The notes under the pieces are model-generated. The model searched no databases and was not told where the DNA came from. It worked only from the letters and a program-made list of their open reading frames with translations. Made by a program: the position numbers and the translations under genes. Shown in pieces: positions 1 through 8,852 of a stretch of DNA of 30,715 nt. Position 1 is the first letter of the stretch. The number at the start of each line of letters is the position of its first letter. Source of the DNA: JBDSGC01 sp046594105 (GTDB lineage Bacteria > Acidobacteriota > Thermoanaerobaculia > Gp7-AA8); assembly GCA_046594105.1 (NCBI GenBank), contig JBKJQB010000320.1, positions 1-30,715 of the forward strand. The letters run 5' to 3'.

Positions 1-2
1 GC

Positions 3-692
3 TCGGAATCGCTCCTCGACGTACCGTCAAGTACGCCCTCGTCGCGCTTCCGTCGCGCGTCTCGCATCCAAGCCACTTTCCGCGCCCTCGCGACGGACGG
101 GTGTGAGAAATGCGGGCGTGGGTTCTCACTGATCGAGCTGTGCGTGGCCGTCGCCATCATGGGCGTGCTGGTTCTCTGCGCTGCTCCCGCCTTCGCCAAT
201 TACCGCCGGCGAGCCTCGGTCGTCGCAGCCGCCGATGAGCTCCGCTCGATCGTTCGCGGCGTTCGCGCCCGCGCCATCGCCCGCAACCGCAACTGCGGGG
301 TGAAGTTTCTTCGAGCAGGCCGGGAATGGACTTACTCGCTTTACGAAGATGGCGACGGCGACGGCATCCGCAACGACGACATCGATCACGGAAAGGACCG
401 TCGCTATTTCGGTCCCGCCATCGTGATGCCCTCCGCCCACCTTGCCGCGATCGGTCTCCTGGCAACTCCCGTTCGCGATCCCGACGGCGATCGTCTCGCT
501 CCCACGGCGCCGGCCGTGCAGTTCAACCGCTCCACGATCTGCTCGTTCTCCCCCACAGGCAAAGGCACTCCCGGATCGGTCTATCTGGTCGACGGTGCCG
601 GCCAGTTGTTCGTTGCGCGCGTCTACGGGGCCAGCGGACGGGTGCGGGTTCTGCGCTACCAACCCGCGCGCGGAAAGTGGGAAACGCCGTGA
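3..692 (+). CDS. GspH/FimT-type pseudopilin, 5' end unresolved
   Basis: The prepilin signature GFSLIEL begins at base 120, followed by a hydrophobic helix (VAVAIMGVLVLCAAPAFA), which is the class III leader and membrane-spanning N terminus of type IV pilins and type II secretion pseudopilins. The rest (about 170 residues) resembles the GspH/FimT minor-pilin domain, including an Asp/Gly-rich loop (DGDGDGIRNDDID) typical of that group. Such proteins are cleaved and methylated by a prepilin peptidase and assemble into a pilus or pseudopilus in the inner membrane. The frame is open back to base 3 without an ATG; GTG at 144 lies inside the helix and cannot be the real start. ATG at 110 would give Met-Arg-Ala just before GFSLIEL but is one base out of frame, so either the start lies upstream of the window or there is a one-base shift near 119. 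Family call is firm; start is not. Confidence 0.75.
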   Translation, partial: SESLLDVPSSTPSSRFRRASRIQATFRALATDGCEKCGRGFSLIELCVAVAIMGVLVLCAAPAFANYRRRASVVAAADELRSIVRGVRARAIARNRNCGVKFLRAGREWTYSLYEDGDGDGIRNDDIDHGKDRRYFGPAIVMPSAHLAAIGLLATPVRDPDGDRLAPTAPAVQFNRSTICSFSPTGKGTPGSVYLVDGAGQLFVARVYGASGRVRVLRYQPARGKWETP

Positions 693-736
693 GACGTCTC
701 GCCCTTCCTTCGATCCAACCACGCCGCGCGTCCGAT

Positions 737-2464
737 TCAGTTGCCAGCGCGCCTGACGATCAGTTGCTTTGCTTCGAAGGTCTGCACGACCGACAGCGGA
801 TTGCGGCGCATCATCTCATCGGAGAACGCTTCCGAGAGCACGCTGCCATCCATGTCGCGGGCCACGGGAAGACCAGCTGCATAGAGAACGGTGGGGACCA
901 CGTCGACCGCCACCGCCGGGCGCGCTTTCGGTGGATGGGCGATGCCCTCCCCGGCAATGAGCACGAACCCGTCGTCGGCGCTGGGATCCTCCGGCTCGAT
1001 CAGATCGCTGATCACGTTCCACGGCGTGGACCGCAACCTCGGAGGTACCGGTCCCGAGGGAGCGACCACCATCAGGATCGCGCCGGGAAACTCGCGCGCG
1101 ATCGCGTCGAGACTGCGATCCAGCTGCTCCACATAGGCGCGAAGGACCTCGCCTTTGACCGTCGAGCGCCGCGGCAGATCGTTGCTGAAAATGTGCACTG
1201 CCCGCTGCGCTTCCTCCAGACCTCCCAGAGTTCCCACGGTCAGTCCGAATTGAGAATCGGCTGCCGACGCGCGAATCATGGCCATCGCGGTGAGGTCTGC
1301 GGCCAGCCCGTTGAGGATGCGCTGTCTGGCATCGCCGGTCCCGTTGAATCGCTGAAGCATCGCAGCCGCCGGACTTTGTCCAAGACGCTGGGCCTCGGGG
1401 AAAAACGAAACGGGGATTACCTCGTCCGGCTTCCGGGCGCCGCGCTCGAAGTAGCGGTCGGTCACCAGTCGCCAGGCGCCGACCGGTTCGGACCACGGCC
1501 AGGCCACGACCGCCGCGTGAATGCCCAGCCGCTCGAACAGGGTCCAGACCGGAAGCGCGTCACCCGAGGGCAACGTGGTCGAGACTCGGCGAACGGGAGG
1601 GATCAGTCCCCACGCCTGGAAGCCGATGCCACCCGGAATGATCAGAAAGCGCTCCGCCGGGTTGCTTCCGTTGATGGGGCTTCGGTAGGCGAACCGTCCG
1701 GTCACGCCGTGACGGAACGGAAGCTTCCCCGTGGCTACCGAGGCCCAGAGAGCTTTCGCGCTGAGCGTAGGGAACGGTTCGAGGCGCGTGAGATATCCGT
1801 GTGTGCGTGCGCGCTCGAAGAAGGGAAGGGCGCCCTCCCCGGTGAGCGTCAGGATCCAGTCGTAGGGCAGGTTGCGGATCGTGATCAGGAGGACCGGACG
1901 GCGACCGGGCACCGTGCCGATGTTGGCGATGACGACCTGCTGCTGCTCGGTTCGATAGCGGTCCCGGCGCTGGTAGAGAAAGAACGAGGAGACGGCGATG
2001 AGCAAGACGCCGCTGACGAAGAGGATCCGCGACGTGCGCCGGTCGGCGTTGCGCTCGGCGAACCACAGCAACAGCAGCGCGAACGCGGTCCCGGTGATCA
2101 GGTTGGTCGCTTTCGACAGCAGCCGGACCGCGTTGACTGGCAGATAGATGCGGAACGCCGCGAGGTGCATCCAATAGATCGCCGCGGCCAGAAACGCCGC
2201 CAGCACGACGAATCCGAACCCGTGGGCGCGATAACCCGAGCCGGGAGGAGTGGCGCCGAAAAGACGCACCCGGGCCACGCGGAGCAACCACAGCAAGGAG
2301 CCAAACAACACTCCGCACACCACGCCGTAGGCGATGGTCACCGCCGCAAGGCGTCCCAGTGTGATGTCCACCTGCGGGTTCAGAAAGTACAGCAGGTGCG
2401 CGATGTACAGCCCGAAGATCGCACCAGCGAGAACACGCTTCAGATAGGCCCAGCGGATCGGCAT
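737..2464 (-). CDS. Membrane protein of the alkaline-phosphatase/sulfatase superfamily, probably catalytically degenerate
   Basis: 575 aa. Five hydrophobic segments lie near residues 8-28, 38-62, 82-104, 121-136 and 146-164, followed by a large soluble domain. The soluble part keeps the order of the type I phosphodiesterase/nucleotide pyrophosphatase fold: a VLLIT strand (191-195), FPTLSAKALWASVATG with HGV (231-253) around the nucleophile position (Ser235 where Thr is usual), and DVVPTVLYAAGLP with a DMDG turn (521-540). The usual metal ligands are not where expected: the first strand ends IRNLP instead of an LDG-type Asp, the usual SDHG is APSG (469-471), and the usual D-x-x-G-H is DLPRRS (429-434). 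I infer a pseudoenzyme or a much altered site. It is convergent with the pilin gene (44 bp between stops) and divergent from the methyltransferase gene. In vivo role unknown. Confidence 0.7.
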   Translation of the reverse strand: MPIRWAYLKRVLAGAIFGLYIAHLLYFLNPQVDITLGRLAAVTIAYGVVCGVLFGSLLWLLRVARVRLFGATPPGSGYRAHGFGFVVLAAFLAAAIYWMHLAAFRIYLPVNAVRLLSKATNLITGTAFALLLLWFAERNADRRTSRILFVSGVLLIAVSSFFLYQRRDRYRTEQQQVVIANIGTVPGRRPVLLITIRNLPYDWILTLTGEGALPFFERARTHGYLTRLEPFPTLSAKALWASVATGKLPFRHGVTGRFAYRSPINGSNPAERFLIIPGGIGFQAWGLIPPVRRVSTTLPSGDALPVWTLFERLGIHAAVVAWPWSEPVGAWRLVTDRYFERGARKPDEVIPVSFFPEAQRLGQSPAAAMLQRFNGTGDARQRILNGLAADLTAMAMIRASAADSQFGLTVGTLGGLEEAQRAVHIFSNDLPRRSTVKGEVLRAYVEQLDRSLDAIAREFPGAILMVVAPSGPVPPRLRSTPWNVISDLIEPEDPSADDGFVLIAGEGIAHPPKARPAVAVDVVPTVLYAAGLPVARDMDGSVLSEAFSDEMMRRNPLSVVQTFEAKQLIVRRAGN

Positions 2465-2571
2465 GTCGTTCGAGATCGCCGCATTCCGTGCGGGAGTGTG
2501 AAGCTGACACGCCCGGTGCGACCGATGCGTCGGAGTGTAGCAGCGACCCCCCTGCGCGCCGGAGCGTTCGC

Positions 2572-5500
2572 ATGATCGACGCGAACGCCCTCACGCGCTG
2601 CACTTCCCGGGAGGGCGTCCTGGCGCTCTTGCAGTCGCTCGGGTATCCGACGAATCCGGTGGAGATTGTGACCGCGGAGTGGCGGCGAGCAGGAATCGAT
2701 GTTCCCTGGAACGGAACCACACGGATCGAATTGGCGGCCCGCACTCCCGAGCTCGACCTCTACCTGATCTGCGGAGAGCAGGCCGGCGACCGCATCCATG
2801 CCGAGCGATTCCTCCGCTCGCTCGCGTCCTACAACGCGGCCGTGAAGCCCGGCGTCGTCTCCTGGACCGGAGACCAGTTGATCATCCAGGACCTCTCCGC
2901 CCGCCGCTCGCTCCGCCGGCTGGAAGTCGATCTCGCCGGTCCGACCATCCATGCCATCGACCGCATCAACCTGCTGGCGGCAGGAACGGATCCGGTGAGA
3001 GTCTTCGATCGAGCCCTCGATCGCGAGCAACTCACCCGCCAGTTCTTCGAGCGATTCCGCAAGGCCGTCGAGCAGACCGGCGCTGCGTTGCAGCTGGCCC
3101 TTCCTCACGAACGCGCCGAGGCCATCGACGGACAGGCGCTGCTCCTGCTGTCCCGGCTGCTCTTCCTTTACTTCATTCAGCAAAAGGGGTGGCTGAACGG
3201 AGAGCGCCGGTTTGTGATCGATCGGGTCGGCGCCGCAGTTCAAGGCGGACGGAACGCGCACGCCACCGTCCTGGCCCCGCTGTTCTTCGGCTGCCTCAAC
3301 ACCACCGGCACCGATCGCGATGCCGCCTCGCTCCGGCTCGGCGAGATCCCCTACCTCAACGGAGGTCTGTTCGAGCCTTCTTCGTTTGAGGTCAGGAATC
3401 CGGAGGTACTGCTTCCCAACCAACTACTCGAAGGGATTCTCGAAGAAGTCTTCGAAAAGTTTGATTTCAGCGTCGACGAGAACGACCTGTCGGGCGTGCA
3501 TGTCGACCCGGAGATGCTCGGCCGCGTATTCGAATCGTTGATGGCTGCGCCGGAGCGTCTGGCATCTGGAACTTTTTATACGCCGCGGGAGATCGTGGAC
3601 GCGCTGGCTGGTCGCGCCATTGTCGAGTGGCTCAGCGCTGGCGACGAGCCGACGCGAGACCTGCTCGAAACCGTCCTGCGAGGGGGCGCCATGACCCCTC
3701 CGGCGAACGCCCCGCAACTTCTGGCGCGACTGGAAAGGATCACCGTTCTGGATCCTGCGTGCGGTTCGGGGGCGTTTCTGCTCGCCGCGTTGATCATCCT
3801 GGAGCGCATCGGTCGCTTTCTCGATCCTGGTGCTGGGCCCACGCTGCGCCGGTCCATCATCGAGCGATCGCTTTACGGGGTGGATCTGAAACCGGAGGCG
3901 GTCCGCCTCTGCGAGCTGCGCCTGTGGCTGGCCATGGTGTCGCACGCCAGCGCAGACATCGCCCTGGTCCAGCCTCTCCCCAATCTCGACCGCAACATCC
4001 TGCAGGGCAACTCGCTGCTCAGCCCGACCGACTTTCTGGGGACGGGCCGGGCCGATGTGTATCAGCAGTGGGTCTACGCGCTGCGCACGCAGTCCGACCT
4101 GATCGCCCGCTATCGAAATGCCCGGCCCACGGAACGACCGGCCCTGGCGCGCATGATCCGGGCGACCGACCGGCAGATGGCAGCAGAGCTGATCGAGCGG
4201 GCCATTGAGCTCGACGAGCAGGAACTGGAGCGCCTCGCCCTTCCAGAGCGCGACCTCTTCGGCCACCTCCGCAACGCCTCCCTCATCCGTTGCCGCGAGC
4301 TTCACGAGCGCATCGGCGGCTATCAGCAATGCCTGGACTCGATCGACAACGGGCAGCTCGACTTCTTCTCGTTCGACGTTCACTTCGCGCACGTTCTGTC
4401 GACCGGCGGCTTCGATGTCGTGATCGGCAATCCACCCTGGGTTCGCAACCAGAGGATCAACCCTGCGGCGCGGAGGATGTACCGGGAACGCTATCGCCTC
4501 TTCCGCGGCGAGGGTGCCGGAAAGACCGCGGCCTTTCATCAGCCGGACCTGTCCATCGCCTTCTTCGAGCGCTCGGTGTCCCTCGCTGCCAGCGACGGCA
4601 TCGTCTCCCTGTTGCTGCCGTCGAAGATCCTGAACGCCGGCTACGCCGCGGCCCTGCGCCGGCACACGGAGAGAACGCTCTCGATTGTGGCCATCGACGA
4701 CTGGAGCGAGGACTCCCACCGTCATTTCGATGCGGACACCTTTCCCCTCGGCCTCACCGTTTCCCGAGCGTCGCGAAGGTCCGCCATCCGCGTCAGCGCA
4801 TCGCCCTGCTTCGAGATCCGGACCGAAGAACTGACGGTGTGCGGTTCCGCGTGGACGCTTCTTCCGGACGAGGTCCGGCCGTTCTTCGAGCGGATTCATC
4901 GAACCTTCTCTCCGCTGTCGACCGTGCTCGGCCGGATGCCGCTGATGGGCGTCAAGACCGGACGGAACAAAGCGTTTTTTCTGGAGGTGAAGCGCGTGAG
5001 CGAAGACGAGGTCGAGACCGTCGATGGCATCGTCATCCCGCTCCAGTACGTTGCGCGATGCGTTCGCGGCCGCGATCTGCGCCGGTGGTGCATCAGCGAG
5101 CCGGGATGGATGCTCTGGCCACCACCGGGAGGCTGGAAGAAAACTCCGCGCTGGCTGGAACGTCTGGCAGAGGAACGGGGACTCGATCCGTCAGCGTTCG
5201 TGCTCAGCTACGTTCGTCCCGAGCACATCGGAATCAAGGTCGCCTGGAAAGATCTGTCGCGCGGGATCCAGGCAGCCGCACTCCCGGATCGATGGCCCGA
5301 CGGCTCGGAGGTGCGTCTCGTCCCCAATCAGACGCTCTATTCGATCGATACCTCCACACACGAGGAGGCGCACGTGCTGGCCGCCCTGCTCAACTCGAAC
5401 ATCGTGAATGCCCTGGCACTGGCCTCCGTCGAGCGCGCCAAAGACTGGCACTTCCGCTACTTCGGGCGGACCATGTCGCGCCTTCCCTGGCCACAGATCT

Positions 5501-5685
5501 TTGCGAATGACGACGCCTGGATCGCTCTGGCCCGTGCGGCTCGTCAGTCTCGCGGGCGGGACTGCGAGGTCCTTCCTGAGGTCGATCGCATCGTCGGCGC
5601 GCTGTATGGCGCGACGGACAAAGAGCAGGCGGCGCTGCGATGCTTCGTGCAGCGGAGGCTCGGCTTCACCCGTGCCGCCCCCTGA
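2572..5685 (+). CDS. Eco57I-type N6-adenine DNA methyltransferase with C-terminal target-recognition region
   Basis: 1037 aa. It would transfer a methyl group from S-adenosylmethionine to adenine in a DNA site. Visible in order: an N-terminal alpha/beta region without a recognisable PD-(D/E)xK nuclease, a helical stretch with LLLLSRLLFLYFIQQKGWL (about 185-210), motif X (GTFYTP, about 330), SAM-binding motif I DPACGSG (394-400), catalytic motif IV NPPW (620-623), and a TaqI-C-like specificity region from about 790 (GVKTGRNKAFFL) to the end. The X-I-IV-TRD order is that of gamma-class enzymes and type IIG/ISP/DISARM-like proteins. ATG 2572 is chosen over the upstream GTG at 2488 because GGAG sits 7 nt before it and the homology-like sequence begins there. 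Its 3' end overlaps the helicase gene by 14 nt, implying a coupled pair. Modification by methylation is well supported; restriction is not. Confidence 0.85.
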   Translation: MIDANALTRCTSREGVLALLQSLGYPTNPVEIVTAEWRRAGIDVPWNGTTRIELAARTPELDLYLICGEQAGDRIHAERFLRSLASYNAAVKPGVVSWTGDQLIIQDLSARRSLRRLEVDLAGPTIHAIDRINLLAAGTDPVRVFDRALDREQLTRQFFERFRKAVEQTGAALQLALPHERAEAIDGQALLLLSRLLFLYFIQQKGWLNGERRFVIDRVGAAVQGGRNAHATVLAPLFFGCLNTTGTDRDAASLRLGEIPYLNGGLFEPSSFEVRNPEVLLPNQLLEGILEEVFEKFDFSVDENDLSGVHVDPEMLGRVFESLMAAPERLASGTFYTPREIVDALAGRAIVEWLSAGDEPTRDLLETVLRGGAMTPPANAPQLLARLERITVLDPACGSGAFLLAALIILERIGRFLDPGAGPTLRRSIIERSLYGVDLKPEAVRLCELRLWLAMVSHASADIALVQPLPNLDRNILQGNSLLSPTDFLGTGRADVYQQWVYALRTQSDLIARYRNARPTERPALARMIRATDRQMAAELIERAIELDEQELERLALPERDLFGHLRNASLIRCRELHERIGGYQQCLDSIDNGQLDFFSFDVHFAHVLSTGGFDVVIGNPPWVRNQRINPAARRMYRERYRLFRGEGAGKTAAFHQPDLSIAFFERSVSLAASDGIVSLLLPSKILNAGYAAALRRHTERTLSIVAIDDWSEDSHRHFDADTFPLGLTVSRASRRSAIRVSASPCFEIRTEELTVCGSAWTLLPDEVRPFFERIHRTFSPLSTVLGRMPLMGVKTGRNKAFFLEVKRVSEDEVETVDGIVIPLQYVARCVRGRDLRRWCISEPGWMLWPPPGGWKKTPRWLERLAEERGLDPSAFVLSYVRPEHIGIKVAWKDLSRGIQAAALPDRWPDGSEVRLVPNQTLYSIDTSTHEEAHVLAALLNSNIVNALALASVERAKDWHFRYFGRTMSRLPWPQIFANDDAWIALARAARQSRGRDCEVLPEVDRIVGALYGATDKEQAALRCFVQRRLGFTRAAP

Positions 5686-7399
5686 ACTCGCCGGCCATCA
5701 GATCGTCGCCGTGGAGCAGGCGCTGGAAACGCTGCGCCGGTACGGAGGGGTGTTGCTCGCGGATGCGCCGGGGCTGGGGAAGAGCTTCGTCGCAGCTGCT
5801 GTCGCGGAGTCATTGACAAGGTCGGGATGCACCGTCGAAATCGCGGTTCCTGCCTCTCTGATCCGGCAGTGGCGCAGGACGATCGAGCGGTTCGAGGTGG
5901 AGGCACGCGTCCGATCGCATCAGTCACTGATGAGCGATCGATCGATTCCAACCGTAGCGGAGCGTCTTCTCATCGTCGACGAGGCCCACGCCTTCCGCAA
6001 CCCTCGAACCCAGCGATACCAGGCCCTGGCACGCCGCTCCATCGGTGCGCGTGTTCTCCTCATCACCGCGACGCCGTTGTGCAATCGTGCCGAAGACCTC
6101 CTCGCTCTCATCGACCTGATCGCCACCGACGACGCGCTTCGATGGCGCGGCGCGCCATCCATTCGACGGGCCTTCCAGGAAAACGACCGACAGGGCATCG
6201 ACGTCACACTCGCCGAGCTGGTGATCCGCCGCGGGCACGATGTGCTTGCCCCTGCCCTCCCTTTCGGCCGTTTGGAGCGACGCGTGATCCGTCATCCCCT
6301 CCCCGAAGTCCCATCGCTCGAGCAACTGCATTTTCCTCTGCTCGCCAGCGGCGCCTCCGGCCACCTTCTCCGCAGGATGATGATTCGCCGGCTGGAGTCG
6401 AGCGAGGCCGCACTGGCCGAGTCGCTGATCAGACAGAAGCGCTTCTACGATCGCGCCCTCGATGCGTTGGCCGGCGGGCGGGAACTCTCACGCCGGGACT
6501 ATCGCCAGCTTTTCGCCGCCGGCGACGAGCGAGAGGCCATGCAGGCCATCCTCTTCTGGGATCTGTTCGCGCCGCAATCCGGGGGCGCCCGGCCGGACGC
6601 GTTGGAACAGGAGATCGCCACAATCGAAAAGGTGCGCCTGGAGCTGAAGCGGTCCTCCGGAGCGAAGCAGGCGTTGCTCCTGGAGAGGCTGGCCAGCGAC
6701 TCCGTCCCGGCGCTGGTGTTCACCGGATCGGTGGCCACCGCTCGATCGTTGTTCACCGCACTGAGAGGTCCTCGCCGGACGGGCATGGCCACATCGCACG
6801 GCTGCTGGCCCGCGGATGCCATCGGGGACTTCAGCACGGGAAAACTCGACGTCCTGGTGGCCACCGATCTCGTCAGCGAAGGGCTCGATCTGCAGCGGGC
6901 CGGCGTGGTGGTGCACTACGACCTTCCGTGGAATCCCGTCCGCCTCGAACAGCGAAACGGACGAGCCTTCCGCATCGGTCAGCAGCGTCCTGCCGTGACC
7001 GCGCTCTACTTCGTGCCGCAGCGGACGGGCTGGAACAGCGGTGTCGTCTCCATCCTCGCTGCGAAGAACCGCCTCCGTCGCGGGATCCTGGACACCCCGC
7101 CGGCGAGCGAAGAAACCGGCGACGATCCCTCTCTCGATGCGCGCCGGCTGGCTCTGCCTCGGCGGATTCCCGCCGATTCGCCGGAGTGGAGGTTGCGAAC
7201 GGCCCTCCAATCTGGGGGCATGGCTACGCCTCCCGCCCTTCTCAGGCCCCATCGTGCCGGCATGGCGCAGCTGATTGGAGAGATGGCCGGCGAGTATCTC
7301 GAGACCCGGCGGGTCCGCGAGCTGGAGACGCTGCTCGATCACGAGACCAGGCTGTCCGACCGGTCGTCTCCATTTCTCATCGAGTTTCCGCGGCCATGA
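5672..7399 (+). CDS. SNF2/RapA-type superfamily 2 helicase-translocase paired with the methyltransferase
   Basis: 575 aa from a GTG start inside the end of the methyltransferase gene; GGAGG at 5654-5658 is 13 nt upstream. SF2 motifs are complete: Walker A DAPGLGKS (31-38), motif Ia VPASLIRQW, DEAH (103-106), ITATP (131-135), motif V VLVATDLVSEGLDLQ (394-408) and motif VI QRNGRAFRIGQ (427-437). The RxGRAxRIGQ form is characteristic of SNF2 and RapA-like double-strand translocases rather than of type I or III R-subunits. A tail of about 140 residues after motif VI shows no nuclease signature I can see. The tight overlap says that it works with the methyltransferase, as the SNF2 (DrmD) and methylase (DrmMI) of class 1 DISARM do, but no DrmA, DrmB or DrmC relative is adjacent. 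Substrate and outcome are inference. Confidence 0.85.
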   Translation: MPPPELAGHQIVAVEQALETLRRYGGVLLADAPGLGKSFVAAAVAESLTRSGCTVEIAVPASLIRQWRRTIERFEVEARVRSHQSLMSDRSIPTVAERLLIVDEAHAFRNPRTQRYQALARRSIGARVLLITATPLCNRAEDLLALIDLIATDDALRWRGAPSIRRAFQENDRQGIDVTLAELVIRRGHDVLAPALPFGRLERRVIRHPLPEVPSLEQLHFPLLASGASGHLLRRMMIRRLESSEAALAESLIRQKRFYDRALDALAGGRELSRRDYRQLFAAGDEREAMQAILFWDLFAPQSGGARPDALEQEIATIEKVRLELKRSSGAKQALLLERLASDSVPALVFTGSVATARSLFTALRGPRRTGMATSHGCWPADAIGDFSTGKLDVLVATDLVSEGLDLQRAGVVVHYDLPWNPVRLEQRNGRAFRIGQQRPAVTALYFVPQRTGWNSGVVSILAAKNRLRRGILDTPPASEETGDDPSLDARRLALPRRIPADSPEWRLRTALQSGGMATPPALLRPHRAGMAQLIGEMAGEYLETRRVRELETLLDHETRLSDRSSPFLIEFPRP

Positions 7400-7412
7400 G
7401 GCGGCGCGGGAA

Positions 7413-8852
7413 ATGCGGGATAATCCCGGCCGGAGAACCCCCCATTTGGATCTGCTGATCGTTGACGACGAGGCCTCGCTTCGGGACTTTCTCACCATCG
7501 TCTTTGAAGAAGATGGCTGCCGCGTGGAGACAGCCGATTCGCTCGCCGAGGCGCGCGCGGCGGTGCAGAAGAACGAGCCCGACCTCATCCTCTGCGATCT
7601 GATGCTCCCGGACGGTTCCGGCCTCGATCTCCTCCGGGAGGTCAAGGCGCAGAACCCTTCGGTGGCCATCATCATGATCACCGCCCACACCTCCGCGAAG
7701 TCGGCGGTGGAAGCGCTCAAGGCCGGAGCGTTCGACTACATCGCCAAGCCCTTCGACATCGACGAGCTGAAGATCATCGTCCGCAACGCCGTCGAGCGGA
7801 AAGAGCTGGAAGACGAGAACCTGCATCTCCGCAGCGCGCTGGAAGAACGCTTCACATTCTCCAACATCATCGGCCGCAGCACCCGCATGCAGGAGATCTT
7901 CTCCATCGTGCAGCGGATCGCCCGGACCAATTCGACCGTGCTCATCTCCGGCGAGTCGGGCACAGGAAAAGAGCTGATCGCGCGGGCCATCCATTACAAC
8001 TCGGGGCGTCGGGGCAAGTTCGTCTCCATCAACTGCGGCGCCCTTCCGGAAAACCTCCTGGAGTCCGAGCTGTTCGGTCACGAGCGTGGCGCCTTCACCG
8101 GGGCGATCCGCGAGAAGCGTGGATTGTTTGCCGAGGCTGACCGCGGAACGATTTTTCTCGACGAAATCGGCGAGACCTCGCTGGCCATGCAGATCAAGCT
8201 GTTGCGGGTGCTGCAGGATCGGGTGGTGCGGCGGGTGGGCTCGAACAGCGAGACCCAGGTCGACGTGCGGGTGATCGCGGCGACCAATCGCGACCTGGCC
8301 GAGGCCATTCGCACCGGGACCTTCCGCGAAGATCTTTTCTATCGCATCAACGTCATCCCCATCGAGCTGCCTGCGCTGCGACAGCGCCGGGACGACATTC
8401 CGCTGCTGGTCGATCACTTCATCGCCCGGTTCTCGAAGCTGATCGAGATCCCGCACAAGAAGATTTCGACCGATGCCATGAGGGCCATCGAGAAGTATCA
8501 CTGGCCGGGAAACGTGCGCGAGCTGGAGAACGTGATCGAACGGATGATCGCCCTCGAGCCATCGGAGGTCCTCACCACCAAGTCTCTGCCGGACGCGGTG
8601 ATCGTCGGCACCGCCATCCCCTACGCGACGTTCGACCTGCCGGAAGAAGGAATCTCACTGCAGGACCACCTGGAGTCGATCGGCAAGATCTTCATGCTCA
8701 AGGCGCTGGAACGGTCCGGCGGCAAGCAGACACAGGCCGCCGAGCTGCTCAAAATGTCCTTCCGATCCTTCCGCTATTACGCGAAAAAGTACGAGCTCAT
8801 CGCCCGCGACGGAAAGCAGGACGATGCCGGGGAGCCCGATCATGAAGCTTGA
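7413..8852 (+). CDS. Sigma-54-dependent NtrC-family response regulator, PilR-like
   Basis: 479 aa. The receiver domain (about 13-130) has the acidic pair in LLIVDDE, phospho-acceptor Asp62 (CDLMLPDGSG), Thr90 and Lys112. The AAA+ domain (about 150-390) has Walker A GESGTGKE (180-187), the sigma-54 contact loop GAFTGA (226-231), FLDEIGE and the arginine-finger region. The C terminus carries a Fis-type helix-turn-helix ending in MSFRSFRYYAKKYEL, close to the PilR ending. It should activate sigma-54 promoters after phosphorylation; no sensor kinase lies nearby, though a pilin gene is 7 kb upstream. The start is uncertain: ATG 7413 has GAGG upstream, but TTG 7446 gives MDLLIVDDE, the usual family N terminus, and lies downstream of a possible -10 (GATAAT, 7419-7424) with GGAG 10 nt before it. 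Confidence 0.9.
   Translation: MRDNPGRRTPHLDLLIVDDEASLRDFLTIVFEEDGCRVETADSLAEARAAVQKNEPDLILCDLMLPDGSGLDLLREVKAQNPSVAIIMITAHTSAKSAVEALKAGAFDYIAKPFDIDELKIIVRNAVERKELEDENLHLRSALEERFTFSNIIGRSTRMQEIFSIVQRIARTNSTVLISGESGTGKELIARAIHYNSGRRGKFVSINCGALPENLLESELFGHERGAFTGAIREKRGLFAEADRGTIFLDEIGETSLAMQIKLLRVLQDRVVRRVGSNSETQVDVRVIAATNRDLAEAIRTGTFREDLFYRINVIPIELPALRQRRDDIPLLVDHFIARFSKLIEIPHKKISTDAMRAIEKYHWPGNVRELENVIERMIALEPSEVLTTKSLPDAVIVGTAIPYATFDLPEEGISLQDHLESIGKIFMLKALERSGGKQTQAAELLKMSFRSFRYYAKKYELIARDGKQDDAGEPDHEA
7419..7424 (+). promoter_or_regulatory. Possible -10 element for the PilR-like regulator
   Basis: GATAAT follows AATGCGGG, the same order as the ITPase promoter (AATGCGGG then TAGAAT at 20229-20243). 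Transcription from here would begin near 7431 and would require the TTG 7446 start instead of ATG 7413. No clear -35 is seen. Confidence 0.35.

Noticed and set aside
326..2575. Long plus-strand open frame across the sulfatase-fold gene
   Set aside because: Antisense shadow: Arg/His-rich translation without fold features, while the minus strand gives membrane helices and recognisable motifs.
3424..4899. Long minus-strand open frame inside the methyltransferase gene
   Set aside because: The plus strand carries DPACGSG and NPPW; the minus frame has no domain and follows codon bias of the real gene.
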